DNA of 62,463 nt from an uncultured Porphyromonadaceae bacterium (GTDB lineage: Bacteria; Bacteroidota; Bacteroidia; Bacteroidales; Muribaculaceae), in the NCBI GenBank assembly GCA_900550395.1, contig URSD01000012.1, positions 1 through 62,463 of the forward strand, given 5' to 3'. Below the pieces are notes generated by a model that did not search any database, had not been told where the DNA came from, and saw only the letters and a list, made by a program, of their open reading frames with translations. The number at the start of each line of letters is the position of its first letter. Position 1 is the first letter of the stretch. Made by a program: the position numbers and the translations under genes. Below are positions 1 through 8,666 of the stretch, one piece after another.

Positions 1-2
1 CT

Positions 3-356
3 TATTACTTCGACAATACATTCTCCTTACCTCACGGATGGCTGCTTACGGCCAACATCAGCGGCAGCTCGCAGGGAGATATGCACACCAACCGGTTCAG
101 TGCCTCATGGTTTACTATGGACGCATCTGTGGGAAAGACATTCCTGAACAAATCATTGACCGTCAAACTGTCGGCCACCGACATATTCAACACGGCAAAC
201 AACGACTGGACTATGAACACATACGGCGTTTTCGTCGACAAACGGCAGAGCTACGACCGCAGGTGTCTATCGCTCAATGTAATCTACAATTTTCAACCCC
301 GCAAAAGCCAATACAAAGGCACGTCGGCAGCAGAAGATGAAATGAAGCGGCTATGA
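3..356 (+). CDS. TonB-dependent-type outer membrane beta-barrel protein, C-terminal fragment
   Basis: The frame is open from the left edge and stops at TGA 354-356, so 117 C-terminal residues are visible and the start lies outside the window. The text has the alternating pattern of outer-membrane beta-strands, including SVGKTFLNKSLTVKLSATD followed by IFNTANNDW, and a final aromatic strand NVIYNF. The basic tail SQYKGTSA after the last strand is, from memory, typical of Bacteroidota outer-membrane beta-barrel receptors of the TonB-dependent type (OMP_b-brl_3 group). Such proteins sit in the outer membrane and import or bind ligands. The substrate cannot be inferred because the plug and N-terminal domains are missing. 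Confidence 0.75.
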   Translation, partial: YYFDNTFSLPHGWLLTANISGSSQGDMHTNRFSASWFTMDASVGKTFLNKSLTVKLSATDIFNTANNDWTMNTYGVFVDKRQSYDRRCLSLNVIYNFQPRKSQYKGTSAAEDEMKRL

Positions 357-384
357 CGAATCGTTGAGATGAACGTTACTTCGT

Positions 385-410
385 GCAATGCGGGCGGAAA
401 TATGGAATTG
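385..410 (+). repeat. Partial copy of the accessory-gene promoter repeat
   Basis: GCAATG-n3-GCGGAAATATGGAATTG here matches 3371-3396 at 24 of 26 positions, and its last 17 nt are also present at 2170-2186. Homology stops after GGAATTG. Exactly 12 nt after GGAAT there is a TTTG (421-424), the same distance as upstream of the ATPase gene at 27388. The rest of the gap 357-644 is AT-rich, with no other gene or clear terminator visible. Confidence 0.6.
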
Positions 411-644
411 CATCAAAAACTTTGCAAAATTCGTCAGCCATTACGAATATTTCTGTAATTTTGTCTTCGGTGAGTATAGAGATAAGAGTATTTGTTTGTA
501 TTTCAGCACTATAAATTTAATACTTTTATCGCTAATCCCCAAATTTTCAACTACTTTATTTCGTAGAACTCACGTTAATATAACAATACACATTTATAAC
601 GTAAAAATAGAACAAACTCAACTATATAATAATTGCGTAAATTT

Positions 645-2132
645 ATGACAAACAACAAATTAAAGAAAAAATACACCAAGTTAGAACGATTATTTGCTTT
701 TTTAGTTGAACCCATCGCTGTAACATTGTCACTTTTATTACAATACGGGATTGCATGGTGCATGGATGAGCCAATATGTAATAATGTACGATATTTAGGT
801 GTTATCTTCGTATTCCTTTGCGTATTTAATTACATCTACTCTCTGATTAAAATAGGATTTCCCCAAATAGCACAAAACAAATTGATAGATTCAGTACGGG
901 TAATTATAATTTTCGGAACAGCGACCTATCCTATAATTCTATTTTTTTTAAGGATTCTCTTACCATATATCCTTAGTCCCTTTATATGTTTATATCTGCT
1001 CTATTATACCTATATAGCTCTTTTCATATTGGAAATAATAACATTATTAATGCTTGTATCTTATTGGGCATTTCGTAAATATAGTATTCACCCAATCATG
1101 AGAATGATGTCTATAATTATAGGTGAGTTGTTCCCGATCATCGGTATTACGGGGTCTATATTGATGTTGATAAATGGAGATGAACTTTTTAAAAGCGGTT
1201 GGGACGACGGAATAATATTAGATTCATTAATTACATCTATAATCGCATATATTCCACTGGTTTTTTTAATTTTTATTGATAATAGGAAATTATATGCGTT
1301 CGTTCCATTTAGAAAATACATTCTATATCTTAGATCTTTTACCGAAATTAGTCAAATAAATTTGGAGCCTGATCTCTCAGAAAAACTTCCAATTGTTGAA
1401 GTTGCGGAACCAACATCGCATAATAGTAGAATTATATTCCAGGGCTATGACTTCTATCTACCAACAAAAAACTGGAAACCACAATTAAGATATTATATCA
1501 GTCGTGCCAAATTTGTAATATGCAGCATTGGAATTACAGAGGGAGTTCAATGGGAAATGTTTGAGAATAATCCTAATTTGTCTAAATACATATTCATTAG
1601 CTATCACATAGAATCGGTTGAACTTGATTCTATTAACCTTCGATATAGAAATCATGAACTATTTTCAGTTATTCAAGAAGCTAAGAAAAGATATGAAACT
1701 GGCGCTGCATGTTTTTGCTATTGCGATAAATATTGGTATTTTTCAAGGAATTTAAATATTATACTTGAATGTTTGAATAAATCGGATTTTATTGGTTGTG
1801 GGACGCCATATGAAAGCAATCTATCTTTGAAAGTTAAGACCTGGAACAATACTAAGAATTCTTGGTTGCTGATTGATATTTTAAGACATCTATGGATGTT
1901 AATTCGACCTCAATCATTGGCAAAAATGTTTGCTACACCAGTTGCGATTGCCTTATTTGCTCTTACATGGCTTTTCCCTATTTTCATGATTTTATCAGGA
2001 ACGTTTTTCCTTGTATGTATTGGGTTAAATTACATGGGCTTTGATATTTCACTTGACGTTGATATCTCATTGGGAGCTGCTATTTTCGGAATCGTACTTG
2101 GATTATATCTCCTGCGGGAGGCACGCGAGTAA
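645..2132 (+). CDS. Multi-pass membrane protein with a conserved cytosolic LRSF/TEGVQWE domain, function unknown
   Basis: The ATG at 645 is preferred to an in-frame TTG at 633 and gives 495 aa. About six hydrophobic segments fill residues 12-212, roughly 200 soluble residues follow, and two hydrophobic segments lie near the C-terminus. The soluble part contains YLRSF (228-232), ISRAKFVICSIG (285-296) and TEGVQWEM (298-305). From memory this pattern (LRSF at the start, then an AxxVI..G.TEG..WE segment) recurs in an uncharacterised family of bacterial membrane proteins; I have no name for it. The gene is strikingly AT-rich compared with its neighbours, with many ATA and TTA codons, which indicates recent transfer. 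It lies between a receptor gene and a YhcG nuclease and is bordered by repeat copies. Function is unknown; a sensor or effector role in an accessory islet is only a guess. Confidence 0.7.
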   Translation: MTNNKLKKKYTKLERLFAFLVEPIAVTLSLLLQYGIAWCMDEPICNNVRYLGVIFVFLCVFNYIYSLIKIGFPQIAQNKLIDSVRVIIIFGTATYPIILFFLRILLPYILSPFICLYLLYYTYIALFILEIITLLMLVSYWAFRKYSIHPIMRMMSIIIGELFPIIGITGSILMLINGDELFKSGWDDGIILDSLITSIIAYIPLVFLIFIDNRKLYAFVPFRKYILYLRSFTEISQINLEPDLSEKLPIVEVAEPTSHNSRIIFQGYDFYLPTKNWKPQLRYYISRAKFVICSIGITEGVQWEMFENNPNLSKYIFISYHIESVELDSINLRYRNHELFSVIQEAKKRYETGAACFCYCDKYWYFSRNLNIILECLNKSDFIGCGTPYESNLSLKVKTWNNTKNSWLLIDILRHLWMLIRPQSLAKMFATPVAIALFALTWLFPIFMILSGTFFLVCIGLNYMGFDISLDVDISLGAAIFGIVLGLYLLREARE

Positions 2133-2170
2133 TAATTATATTTACACTTAACTATCCATTTAGTCAACCG

Positions 2171-2223
2171 CGGAAATATGGAATTGAATTGTGCGGCTAT
2201 TCCGGAGATATTTTATAATTTTG
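2171..2223 (+). repeat. 53-bp promoter-like direct repeat, copy A
   Basis: This segment matches 3381-3433 at 50 of 53 positions. It ends in TAATTTTG (2216-2223), a Bacteroidota -7 box, only 4 nt before the ATG of the YhcG gene, so a transcript started here would have almost no leader. Inside the repeat, AATATGGAAT and ATTCCGGAGATATT form an imperfect dyad that could be an operator. Recombination between the two copies would cleanly remove the YhcG gene. Confidence 0.7.
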
Positions 2224-2227
2224 TATT

Positions 2228-3337
2228 ATGACACAGGATTTGACACTCTCTCTGAATAAAGAGTACCGTAGTTGGGTTAAGGAACTCAAGCAACGGTACC
2301 TCTCCGCCCGTCTTAAAGCATCCATAGATGCTAACCGCACATTGTTGGAATACTATTGGAGCCTGGGACGCGACATCGCCGATAAACAGTATGCCAACAC
2401 TTATGGCTCCGGATTCTATAAAACGCTGAGTCATGATTTAAGGTCGGAAATGCCCGAAGAGAAAGGCTTTTCTGAGACTAACCTTAAATACATGTATTAT
2501 TTCTATCGCCTTTATTCTCAATTAATTGAAAATCGTCCACAGGATGTAGACGATTTTGATTCACCAAATCGTCGGCAGAGTGCTAACGATTTACTGAGAG
2601 AAATCTTCTCCATTCCGTGGGATCATCAATGCAGAATCGTATCCAAATGCAAGAAAAATCCGGACAAAGCTCTTTTTTTTGTCCGCAAGGTTATAGAGAA
2701 CAGCTGGGGACGTGATGTGTTGCTGAATTTCCTCGGCACTGACCTGTATGAGCGTCAGGCAAAAGCCATCACCAATTTCAGTAAGACGCTTCCGGCACCT
2801 CAAAGTGATCTTGCCCAGCAGACCACCAAAGATCCATACGTGTTCAACTTCCTGGCAATGACGGAGGACTATAACGAACGGGAACTTGAAGACGCACTTG
2901 TTGCCAACGTGACGAAATTCCTTGTGGAGTTAGGCACCGGATTCGCCTATATGGGGAGACAGTATCGACTGCAAGTAGGCGAAAAAGAAATCTTCATCGA
3001 CCTTCTGTTTTACAACACCCGCATCCACGCCTATTGCTGCGTGGAATTGAAGACTGGCTCATTCGAGGCATCCCACCTCGGACAGTTAGGGCTGTATGTT
3101 ACGGCTGTCAATCATCAGCTGAAGACAGAATATGACAATCCCACCATAGGACTGTTGATTTGCAAGGATAAAGATAATATCGAAGCACAATATTCATTAG
3201 AAGCATACAATCTCCCTCTCGGAATATCTCAATATGAGCTGTCCAAACTTATTCCCACAGAGATAAAGAGTTCCCTGCCATCCATCGAGCAGATAGAATC
3301 AACACTGGAACAATTATCGGAGAATAGAGAGGACTGA
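2228..3337 (+). CDS. YhcG/DUF1016-family PDDEXK nuclease
   Basis: A 369-aa protein of the size expected for the family. Residues 10-170 match the DUF1016 N-terminal helical domain (KEYRSWVKELKQRYLSAR, then YYWSLGRDI at 42-50). Residues about 200-345 are the PD-(D/E)XK nuclease fold: D258 in EIFIDLLFYN, then E273-L-K275 in CCVELKTGSF, then GQLGLY at 285-290. Family knowledge: these proteins are frequent in bacterial accessory regions and often lie near restriction-modification genes, but a settled function is not known to me. No methylase or restriction subunit is visible nearby, so this is an orphan. It is flanked by two 53-bp direct repeats and is less GC-rich than the core genes that follow. 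Confidence 0.88.
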   Translation: MTQDLTLSLNKEYRSWVKELKQRYLSARLKASIDANRTLLEYYWSLGRDIADKQYANTYGSGFYKTLSHDLRSEMPEEKGFSETNLKYMYYFYRLYSQLIENRPQDVDDFDSPNRRQSANDLLREIFSIPWDHQCRIVSKCKKNPDKALFFVRKVIENSWGRDVLLNFLGTDLYERQAKAITNFSKTLPAPQSDLAQQTTKDPYVFNFLAMTEDYNERELEDALVANVTKFLVELGTGFAYMGRQYRLQVGEKEIFIDLLFYNTRIHAYCCVELKTGSFEASHLGQLGLYVTAVNHQLKTEYDNPTIGLLICKDKDNIEAQYSLEAYNLPLGISQYELSKLIPTEIKSSLPSIEQIESTLEQLSENRED

Positions 3338-3380
3338 TATTCCTTTCCTTTCAGCCTACATTTCAGTTGAGCAATGCTTG

Positions 3381-3433
3381 CGGAAATATGGAATTGATTT
3401 GTGCGGCTATTCCGGAGATATTTTGTAAATTTG
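3381..3433 (+). repeat. 53-bp promoter-like direct repeat, copy B
   Basis: Near-identical to 2171-2223 (50 of 53). It ends in a -7 box TAAATTTG (3426-3433), 9 nt before the ATG of the lipoprotein gene at 3443. The homology reaches further left (3371) when compared with the copy at 385. This is probably the native promoter, with the other copies derived from or captured with the accessory genes. Confidence 0.7.
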
Positions 3434-3442
3434 CAAGCATTG

Positions 3443-4453
3443 ATGAAAAGGGTAACGTACATACTCATGATTTTGGTCCTGTGCCTGCTCGGCACGGGCT
3501 GCGGTGACAACGGACGCTTCAATGTGGAGGGCACGCTGAGCGACGGCCGCACTACTAATCTGCGCTACGCCTACTACAACGGCAGCGCTTTCGTGCAGGG
3601 CATAACGGCCGCACGCGACGGCCGCTTCCGCTTCGAGGGAAGTTCGCCGCAGGCCGCGCTGGTGGAGCTTTTCGACAACGATTACCGTCCGCTGGGCTGC
3701 TTGTATGCGGCCAACGGCGACGAGATCGAGTGCGTGATAAATCCCGCCGACCCGAACCTGCTGCAAGCCAAGGGACGCAAGGACCTGGAACGCTGGACGG
3801 CGTGGCTGCAAGAACACGCCGAGGCGCTGGCCTCGGGAGCCGACGCCAACGTGCTGGTGGCCGACTATGTGGGCCGTCATCCCGACGACGTGGTATCCAC
3901 GCTGCTGCTCACCACCCTTTTTGACGCCTCGCGGCCGGGGGCAGTTCTGACGGCCGACTCGCTGCTGAATCTGATTCCGGCCGAATCGCGTCCGCTGAAC
4001 CTGACACAAAGCCTGCTGTCGCAGATACAGATGTCGCAGCACAGCGGCTCGGCTCGGGTGAAGGATTTCCGCGTGCGCATCCCCAACGAGCGCTACGACT
4101 CGCTGCACATAGCCGACGAGGCACTGTGGCTTTTCGCATTCACCTCGGAACAAAGCGGACGCAGAGACAGCGTGGTGAAAGCCCTGCGCGACATCCACCG
4201 CTACCACGGCAAGCGGGTACGCATAGTGGACATATCGCTTGACGCCGACACACTGGCCTGGCGACGCATCACACGCCCCGACTCGGCGAAGTGGACTCAG
4301 GGATGGCTCCCGGGCGGCACAGCCGCACAGGGCATAGACAGTCTGGGGCTGCCCCGGCTGCCCTACTTCATCTACGCCGACTCCACCGGACGCCAACTGC
4401 TGCGCACCGGCAGCGCCGAGGCGGCAACCAAATTCATCGACCACAGGAAATGA
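3443..4453 (+). CDS. Thioredoxin-like-fold lipoprotein (DUF4369-like N-terminus)
   Basis: I start at ATG 3443 because it gives a lipoprotein signal peptide with lipidation Cys20 (LGTGC); the upstream in-frame codons lie inside the promoter repeat. The product is 336 aa. Residues about 25-110 read as the beta-rich DUF4369-type domain seen ahead of Bacteroidota thioredoxin-like lipoproteins. Residues about 230-335 look like a thioredoxin-like fold (VRIVDISLDAD, then LPYFIYADSTGRQL) but lack a CXXC motif, so disulphide chemistry is unlikely. The stop overlaps the next gene's start (ATGA at 4450), placing it first in a translationally coupled run. Function unknown; periplasmic or outer-membrane location is inferred from the lipobox. 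Confidence 0.7.
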   Translation: MKRVTYILMILVLCLLGTGCGDNGRFNVEGTLSDGRTTNLRYAYYNGSAFVQGITAARDGRFRFEGSSPQAALVELFDNDYRPLGCLYAANGDEIECVINPADPNLLQAKGRKDLERWTAWLQEHAEALASGADANVLVADYVGRHPDDVVSTLLLTTLFDASRPGAVLTADSLLNLIPAESRPLNLTQSLLSQIQMSQHSGSARVKDFRVRIPNERYDSLHIADEALWLFAFTSEQSGRRDSVVKALRDIHRYHGKRVRIVDISLDADTLAWRRITRPDSAKWTQGWLPGGTAAQGIDSLGLPRLPYFIYADSTGRQLLRTGSAEAATKFIDHRK

Positions 4454-5211
4454 ACGCAAAGGCCGTCATCATCTGCGCCCTACTCGCTGCAGCGGCATGC
4501 TCCTGCGGCAGCGACAGCAAGGAGGAAAGGCATCCGGTGCTGACGCACTGCTATCCCGACGCGTCGCTGGCCGAGATACTGTCGCCTGACGAATACAACC
4601 CCTATGACGCCTGCCTGGACTCGGCTCCCGACGCCGGCTGCGAACGCATACGCCTGCGCCCTATCGGACATCTGCGCCAGCTCTTCAACGACAGCAACCA
4701 CGTGCAGCTCGAGGCCGCGCGGGTCCTCGGCATAACGCCGATAAGCAACGCCTCCGACGTGTGGCATCTGTCGCGGCCGTTGGTTCCGGTGGCCTCATGC
4801 GAGGAATTCTATGTAGAGCCGCTGCGCCACAGCTACCCGTATCTCGTGCCGGAGGCATCCCTGCTGCTGCACGACATCGGCAAGGCGTTCCGCGACTCGC
4901 TTGAAGCCCGCGGAGGAGGGGCGTACAGGATAAAGGTAACGAGCCTGCTGCGCACGCCGTCGACCGTGCGCCGTCTTCGCCGCGTAAACCGCAACGCCAC
5001 GGAGGAGTCAACCCATATCTACGGCACGACCTTCGACATCAGCTATTCGCGCTTCATATGCGACAGCGTCACCGTGGCGCGCACCTTCGAGGACCTCAAG
5101 AACCTCCTCGGCGAGGTGCTTCTCGACTTCAAGAACGAAGGACGATGCTACGTAAAGATGGAACGCAGGCAGGCGTGCTTCCACATAACAGCAAGACCAA
5201 CACAACCATGA
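4450..5211 (+). CDS. DUF5715-family lipoprotein, M15 D-Ala-D-Ala peptidase-like
   Basis: ATG 4450 overlaps the upstream TGA. The open frame reaches further back, but only this start gives a signal sequence (AVIICALLAAAAC, candidate lipidated Cys17). The product is 253 aa. STHIYGTTFDI (187-197) resembles the SxHxxGxAxD zinc motif of M15/VanY-type peptidases, with H189 and D196 as candidate ligands and H245 in CFHITAR as the third. The family association (DUF5715) is from memory. A role in peptidoglycan trimming in the periplasm is plausible but not shown. The stop overlaps the AsmA-like gene by ATGA. Confidence 0.7.
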   Translation: MNAKAVIICALLAAAACSCGSDSKEERHPVLTHCYPDASLAEILSPDEYNPYDACLDSAPDAGCERIRLRPIGHLRQLFNDSNHVQLEAARVLGITPISNASDVWHLSRPLVPVASCEEFYVEPLRHSYPYLVPEASLLLHDIGKAFRDSLEARGGGAYRIKVTSLLRTPSTVRRLRRVNRNATEESTHIYGTTFDISYSRFICDSVTVARTFEDLKNLLGEVLLDFKNEGRCYVKMERRQACFHITARPTQP

Positions 5212-8200
5212 GCACAAAACCGGAACAACCGCGAAAGCACTACCCGCTGTGGCGCCGTCTGATAAAAATCGTACTGTGGACGGCCATGGCCGCCGTGCTG
5301 CTCGTGGCCGGAACGCTGATATGCGCCGTGAGCATGCTGCGCCCCGAGCATCTGACACCGCTGGTGCTGCGCATCGCCGACAAGACTCTCGACGCCGACG
5401 TGAGCCTCAGCCGCGTGGAGCTGTCGCTGCGGCCCACGTTCCCGTTTCTGAGCCTGGAGGCCGACTCTCTGTGCATCGTCAGCCGTGCCATGCGCCGACT
5501 GCCCGCCGACGTGCGCGCCGGACTGCCGCCCTACGCCGACACGCTGGCACGCGTGGACCGCTTCAGCGGAGGCATCAACCTCGTGTCTCTTGCAAAGGGT
5601 GAGATTGACCTCAGCGACATAATCTTCGAACGTCCCGGGCTGAACATTGTCACCGCTGCCGACGGCACCGCCAACTACATGATAGCCGGGAGCAGCGACG
5701 AGGAAACTGACAGCACGTCGACAGACATGCCCGCGCTGCGCATCAGCCGCTTCGAGCTGCGCCGTCCTCTACCCATCCGCTACTACGACGCCACGGCAGC
5801 CGGAGGCGCAGACAGCATTGCCGTGCATCTGCATCCCGACGCAGTGCTCGCATCCGGCGGCGTGCCCATGTACTCGCTCAGTTTCAGCGGCAACCTGCAC
5901 ATGCCCATGCTCGGAGCCTTCAATCTTTGGGAACTGCCGTTCGCCTTCGACGGCAGTCTGCGCTGGGACCCTGCCGAACCATACCGTGTGCGCTTCGAGA
6001 ATTTCAGCGCCGGAGCAGCCTTCATAAAATCACTGTTCACAGCCGACATTGATTTTGCCGACGCGCTCACCCTGCGTGAGCTCGACCTCGCGCTGGAGCC
6101 CGTGCGCCTGGACACTCTGCTGAGCTGCCTGCCCGACAGCATGCGGCGCACGATGCCCCTGCTGAAGCAGTTGCGCACCGACGCCGCAGTAGCGATGAAC
6201 ATGCGGCTGACACAACCGTTCAACACCCAGACGGATACCATCCCCTACGCCGACGTGGACGTGACGATGGAGCCATGCACCGTAAGCCTCGGGCCGTCGC
6301 GCATGCACGACGTGGAGGCCAGGCTGCACGCCTCGCTGCGCGGCAACGACATGGCGGCGGCCACCGTGGAGATAGAACGGCTGCATGTGGCCGGCCCCGC
6401 GACGGCGCTGACATTCAGCGGCACCATCAGCGACATAGGCCCCGACCCCTACGTGGACGGCCGCGTGGAAGGCTATTCCAACCTCGGACGCCTGCCCGTG
6501 CAGCTCAGGAACCTGATACCGGGCAGCCTCTCCGGCAGGCTGCGCGCCGACATGCGTCTGTGCGGCCGCCCGTCGATGTTCGCCCGCGAGAAATTCCACA
6601 ACCTGCGCGCCGGAGGCACCCTGCACGGCGAGGAACTGTACTGGCTCGGCGCCGACACGGCCCGCGCAGCCTACATACGGCGGGCCGACTTCCGCTTCGG
6701 CACTCAGGACCGCATAACGGGAAGCGACGGCCACAGGGCCGACAGCATGCTGCGCGCAAGCATCAGCATAGACTCCCTGAGCTACCTCGACCACGACATA
6801 GATGTGCGCGCCACCGGCTTCAAACTCGGCGCCGGAGCCTCCAACAAGGCACGCTCCACCGACACTACGGAGATAGTGCCGATGGGGGGCGGCCTGAGCC
6901 TGACGTCGCTGCGCGTGCAGAGCATAGCCGACAGCGCCGGGATGGTGGCACGCGACCTCGGCGGACGCATAATGCTGCAACGCTTCGAGGGCGGCAAACG
7001 TCAGCCACTGCTGAAACTGCGAATAGGCGCCCGACGTCTCGCCGCCGGCTCGCCCGACGCGAGATTCCTGCTCAGCGAGGCACACATAAATGCCGACGCT
7101 CACCTGAAGCCGCCCACCGAGCGACAGAAGCGGATACGGCACAGCGCCGACTCGCTGCGTCGGCTGCACCCCGAGCTGCCGCTTGACAGCGTGTACGCCA
7201 TGGCGCTGCGTCTGCACCGGCGCAAGCCCGGCCGACACCAGCCGCGCGTACATGCCGAAACCACGAGTAGCGACCGCGAGATCATAGAATGGGGCACGAG
7301 CCGCGGCCTCGCACGCCTGCTGACACGCTGGGTGCTTGAGGGCAACATCACGGCCAAACGCGCCGGGCTCTACACGCCGGCATTCCCGCTGCGCAACCGC
7401 GTGCGCAACTTCAACCTGAGCTTCAGCACCGACAGCATAACGCTGCACGACGTGCAGTACAAGGTGGGTCGCAGCGACTTCACCATCACGGGCAGAATCA
7501 CCAACATACGGCGCGCGCTGATGTCGCGCACGGGCCGCAGCCCCCTGCGCGTCAACTTCGACCTGGTGAGCGACACCATCGACGTGAACCAGCTGGCGGC
7601 AGCCACCTTCGCCGGCGCGGCATACACACAGCGCCGCGCCGAGGGAATGGCGCGCAGCCTCGGCAGCCTCGACTCCGACACCACAAACCTGGACGAGATG
7701 CTCGCGCGGGGCGCCGACACGATAGCCGGTCCGCTACTGGTGCCCTCCAACATCGACGCCGAGCTGCACATGAGGGCCAACAACATCATCTACAGCGATC
7801 TGCTGCTGCACAACTTCCGCGGCGAAGCCCTGATGAACAACGGGCGCCTGAACTTCCACGACCTGCACGCCTCGGGCGACATAGGCAGCGTGAACCTGAG
7901 CGCGCTCTACTCCGCCCCCACGGCCGACGACATGCAGTTCGGCTTCGGCATGGTACTGAAAGGTTTCAACATAGAGCGCTTCCTGCGCCTGGTGCCCGCC
8001 ATCGACAGCATAATGCCGCTGATGCGCGACATAAGCGGCATCATCGACGCCAATATAGCCGCGACCGTCGACGTGGACTCCAACATGGACCTGCGGCTGC
8101 CGACGCTCAACGCCGCCGTGCGTCTGGAAGGCGACTCGCTGCGGCTGCTCGACGGCGAGACATTCCGCACCATGGCGAAATGGCTGATGTTCAAGGACAA

Positions 8201-8666
8201 GAAGCACAACCTCATCGACAGCATGAGCGTGGAACTGCTGATAGACAAAGGCATGATGGAGATATTCCCATTCGTGTTCAACCTCGACCGCTACCGCCTC
8301 GGCGTCCAGGGCTATAACGACATGGCTCTGAACTTCAACTACCGCGTGTCGGTGCTGAAATCGCCGTTGCCCTTCAAATTCGGAATCACGCTGAAAGGTA
8401 ATCCCGACGACTTCAAGGTGCGCCTGGGCAGGGCCAAGTTCAACGAACGCACTGCAATCCAGCGTCCGGCCATCGTGGACACCACCCGCGTCAACCTCCT
8501 GCGCCAGATAGAGGGCGTATTCCGCCGCGGCGTCGCGGGTTCACGCATGAGGCCGCTGCAGTTCGACGTACGCCCGGAGGCGCAGACAATCGACCTCAGT
8601 ACCGACACCCTAAGCCGCGCCGACTCGCTGCTGCTACAGCGCGAAGGCCTGATACCAGCGCAATGA
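5208..8666 (+). CDS. AsmA-like membrane-anchored protein
   Basis: The start ATG 5208 overlaps the preceding stop and gives MSTKPEQP, a basic stretch and one hydrophobic segment (about 18-42). The open frame upstream is the shadow of the previous gene. The product is 1152 aa. After the anchor, SRVELSLRPTFPFLSLEADS is characteristic of AsmA proteins, and repeated short beta-strands (FNLSFSTDSITLHDVQY, INARxxxxDF type) fill the rest, with an AsmA C-terminal region near 900-1110. Family knowledge: AsmA/TamB-like proteins bridge the periplasm and are implicated in lipid transport and envelope integrity. It is the long member of the overlapping 3443-10439 run and overlaps the HAD gene by 4 bp. Confidence 0.82.
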   Translation: MSTKPEQPRKHYPLWRRLIKIVLWTAMAAVLLVAGTLICAVSMLRPEHLTPLVLRIADKTLDADVSLSRVELSLRPTFPFLSLEADSLCIVSRAMRRLPADVRAGLPPYADTLARVDRFSGGINLVSLAKGEIDLSDIIFERPGLNIVTAADGTANYMIAGSSDEETDSTSTDMPALRISRFELRRPLPIRYYDATAAGGADSIAVHLHPDAVLASGGVPMYSLSFSGNLHMPMLGAFNLWELPFAFDGSLRWDPAEPYRVRFENFSAGAAFIKSLFTADIDFADALTLRELDLALEPVRLDTLLSCLPDSMRRTMPLLKQLRTDAAVAMNMRLTQPFNTQTDTIPYADVDVTMEPCTVSLGPSRMHDVEARLHASLRGNDMAAATVEIERLHVAGPATALTFSGTISDIGPDPYVDGRVEGYSNLGRLPVQLRNLIPGSLSGRLRADMRLCGRPSMFAREKFHNLRAGGTLHGEELYWLGADTARAAYIRRADFRFGTQDRITGSDGHRADSMLRASISIDSLSYLDHDIDVRATGFKLGAGASNKARSTDTTEIVPMGGGLSLTSLRVQSIADSAGMVARDLGGRIMLQRFEGGKRQPLLKLRIGARRLAAGSPDARFLLSEAHINADAHLKPPTERQKRIRHSADSLRRLHPELPLDSVYAMALRLHRRKPGRHQPRVHAETTSSDREIIEWGTSRGLARLLTRWVLEGNITAKRAGLYTPAFPLRNRVRNFNLSFSTDSITLHDVQYKVGRSDFTITGRITNIRRALMSRTGRSPLRVNFDLVSDTIDVNQLAAATFAGAAYTQRRAEGMARSLGSLDSDTTNLDEMLARGADTIAGPLLVPSNIDAELHMRANNIIYSDLLLHNFRGEALMNNGRLNFHDLHASGDIGSVNLSALYSAPTADDMQFGFGMVLKGFNIERFLRLVPAIDSIMPLMRDISGIIDANIAATVDVDSNMDLRLPTLNAAVRLEGDSLRLLDGETFRTMAKWLMFKDKKHNLIDSMSVELLIDKGMMEIFPFVFNLDRYRLGVQGYNDMALNFNYRVSVLKSPLPFKFGITLKGNPDDFKVRLGRAKFNERTAIQRPAIVDTTRVNLLRQIEGVFRRGVAGSRMRPLQFDVRPEAQTIDLSTDTLSRADSLLLQREGLIPAQ

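Noticed and set aside
2228..3337. Part of a type I restriction system
   Set aside because: No hsdM, hsdS or hsdR gene is present; YhcG stands alone.
385..3433. Invertible promoter (phase variation)
   Set aside because: The flanking repeats are direct, not inverted, and no recombinase is nearby.
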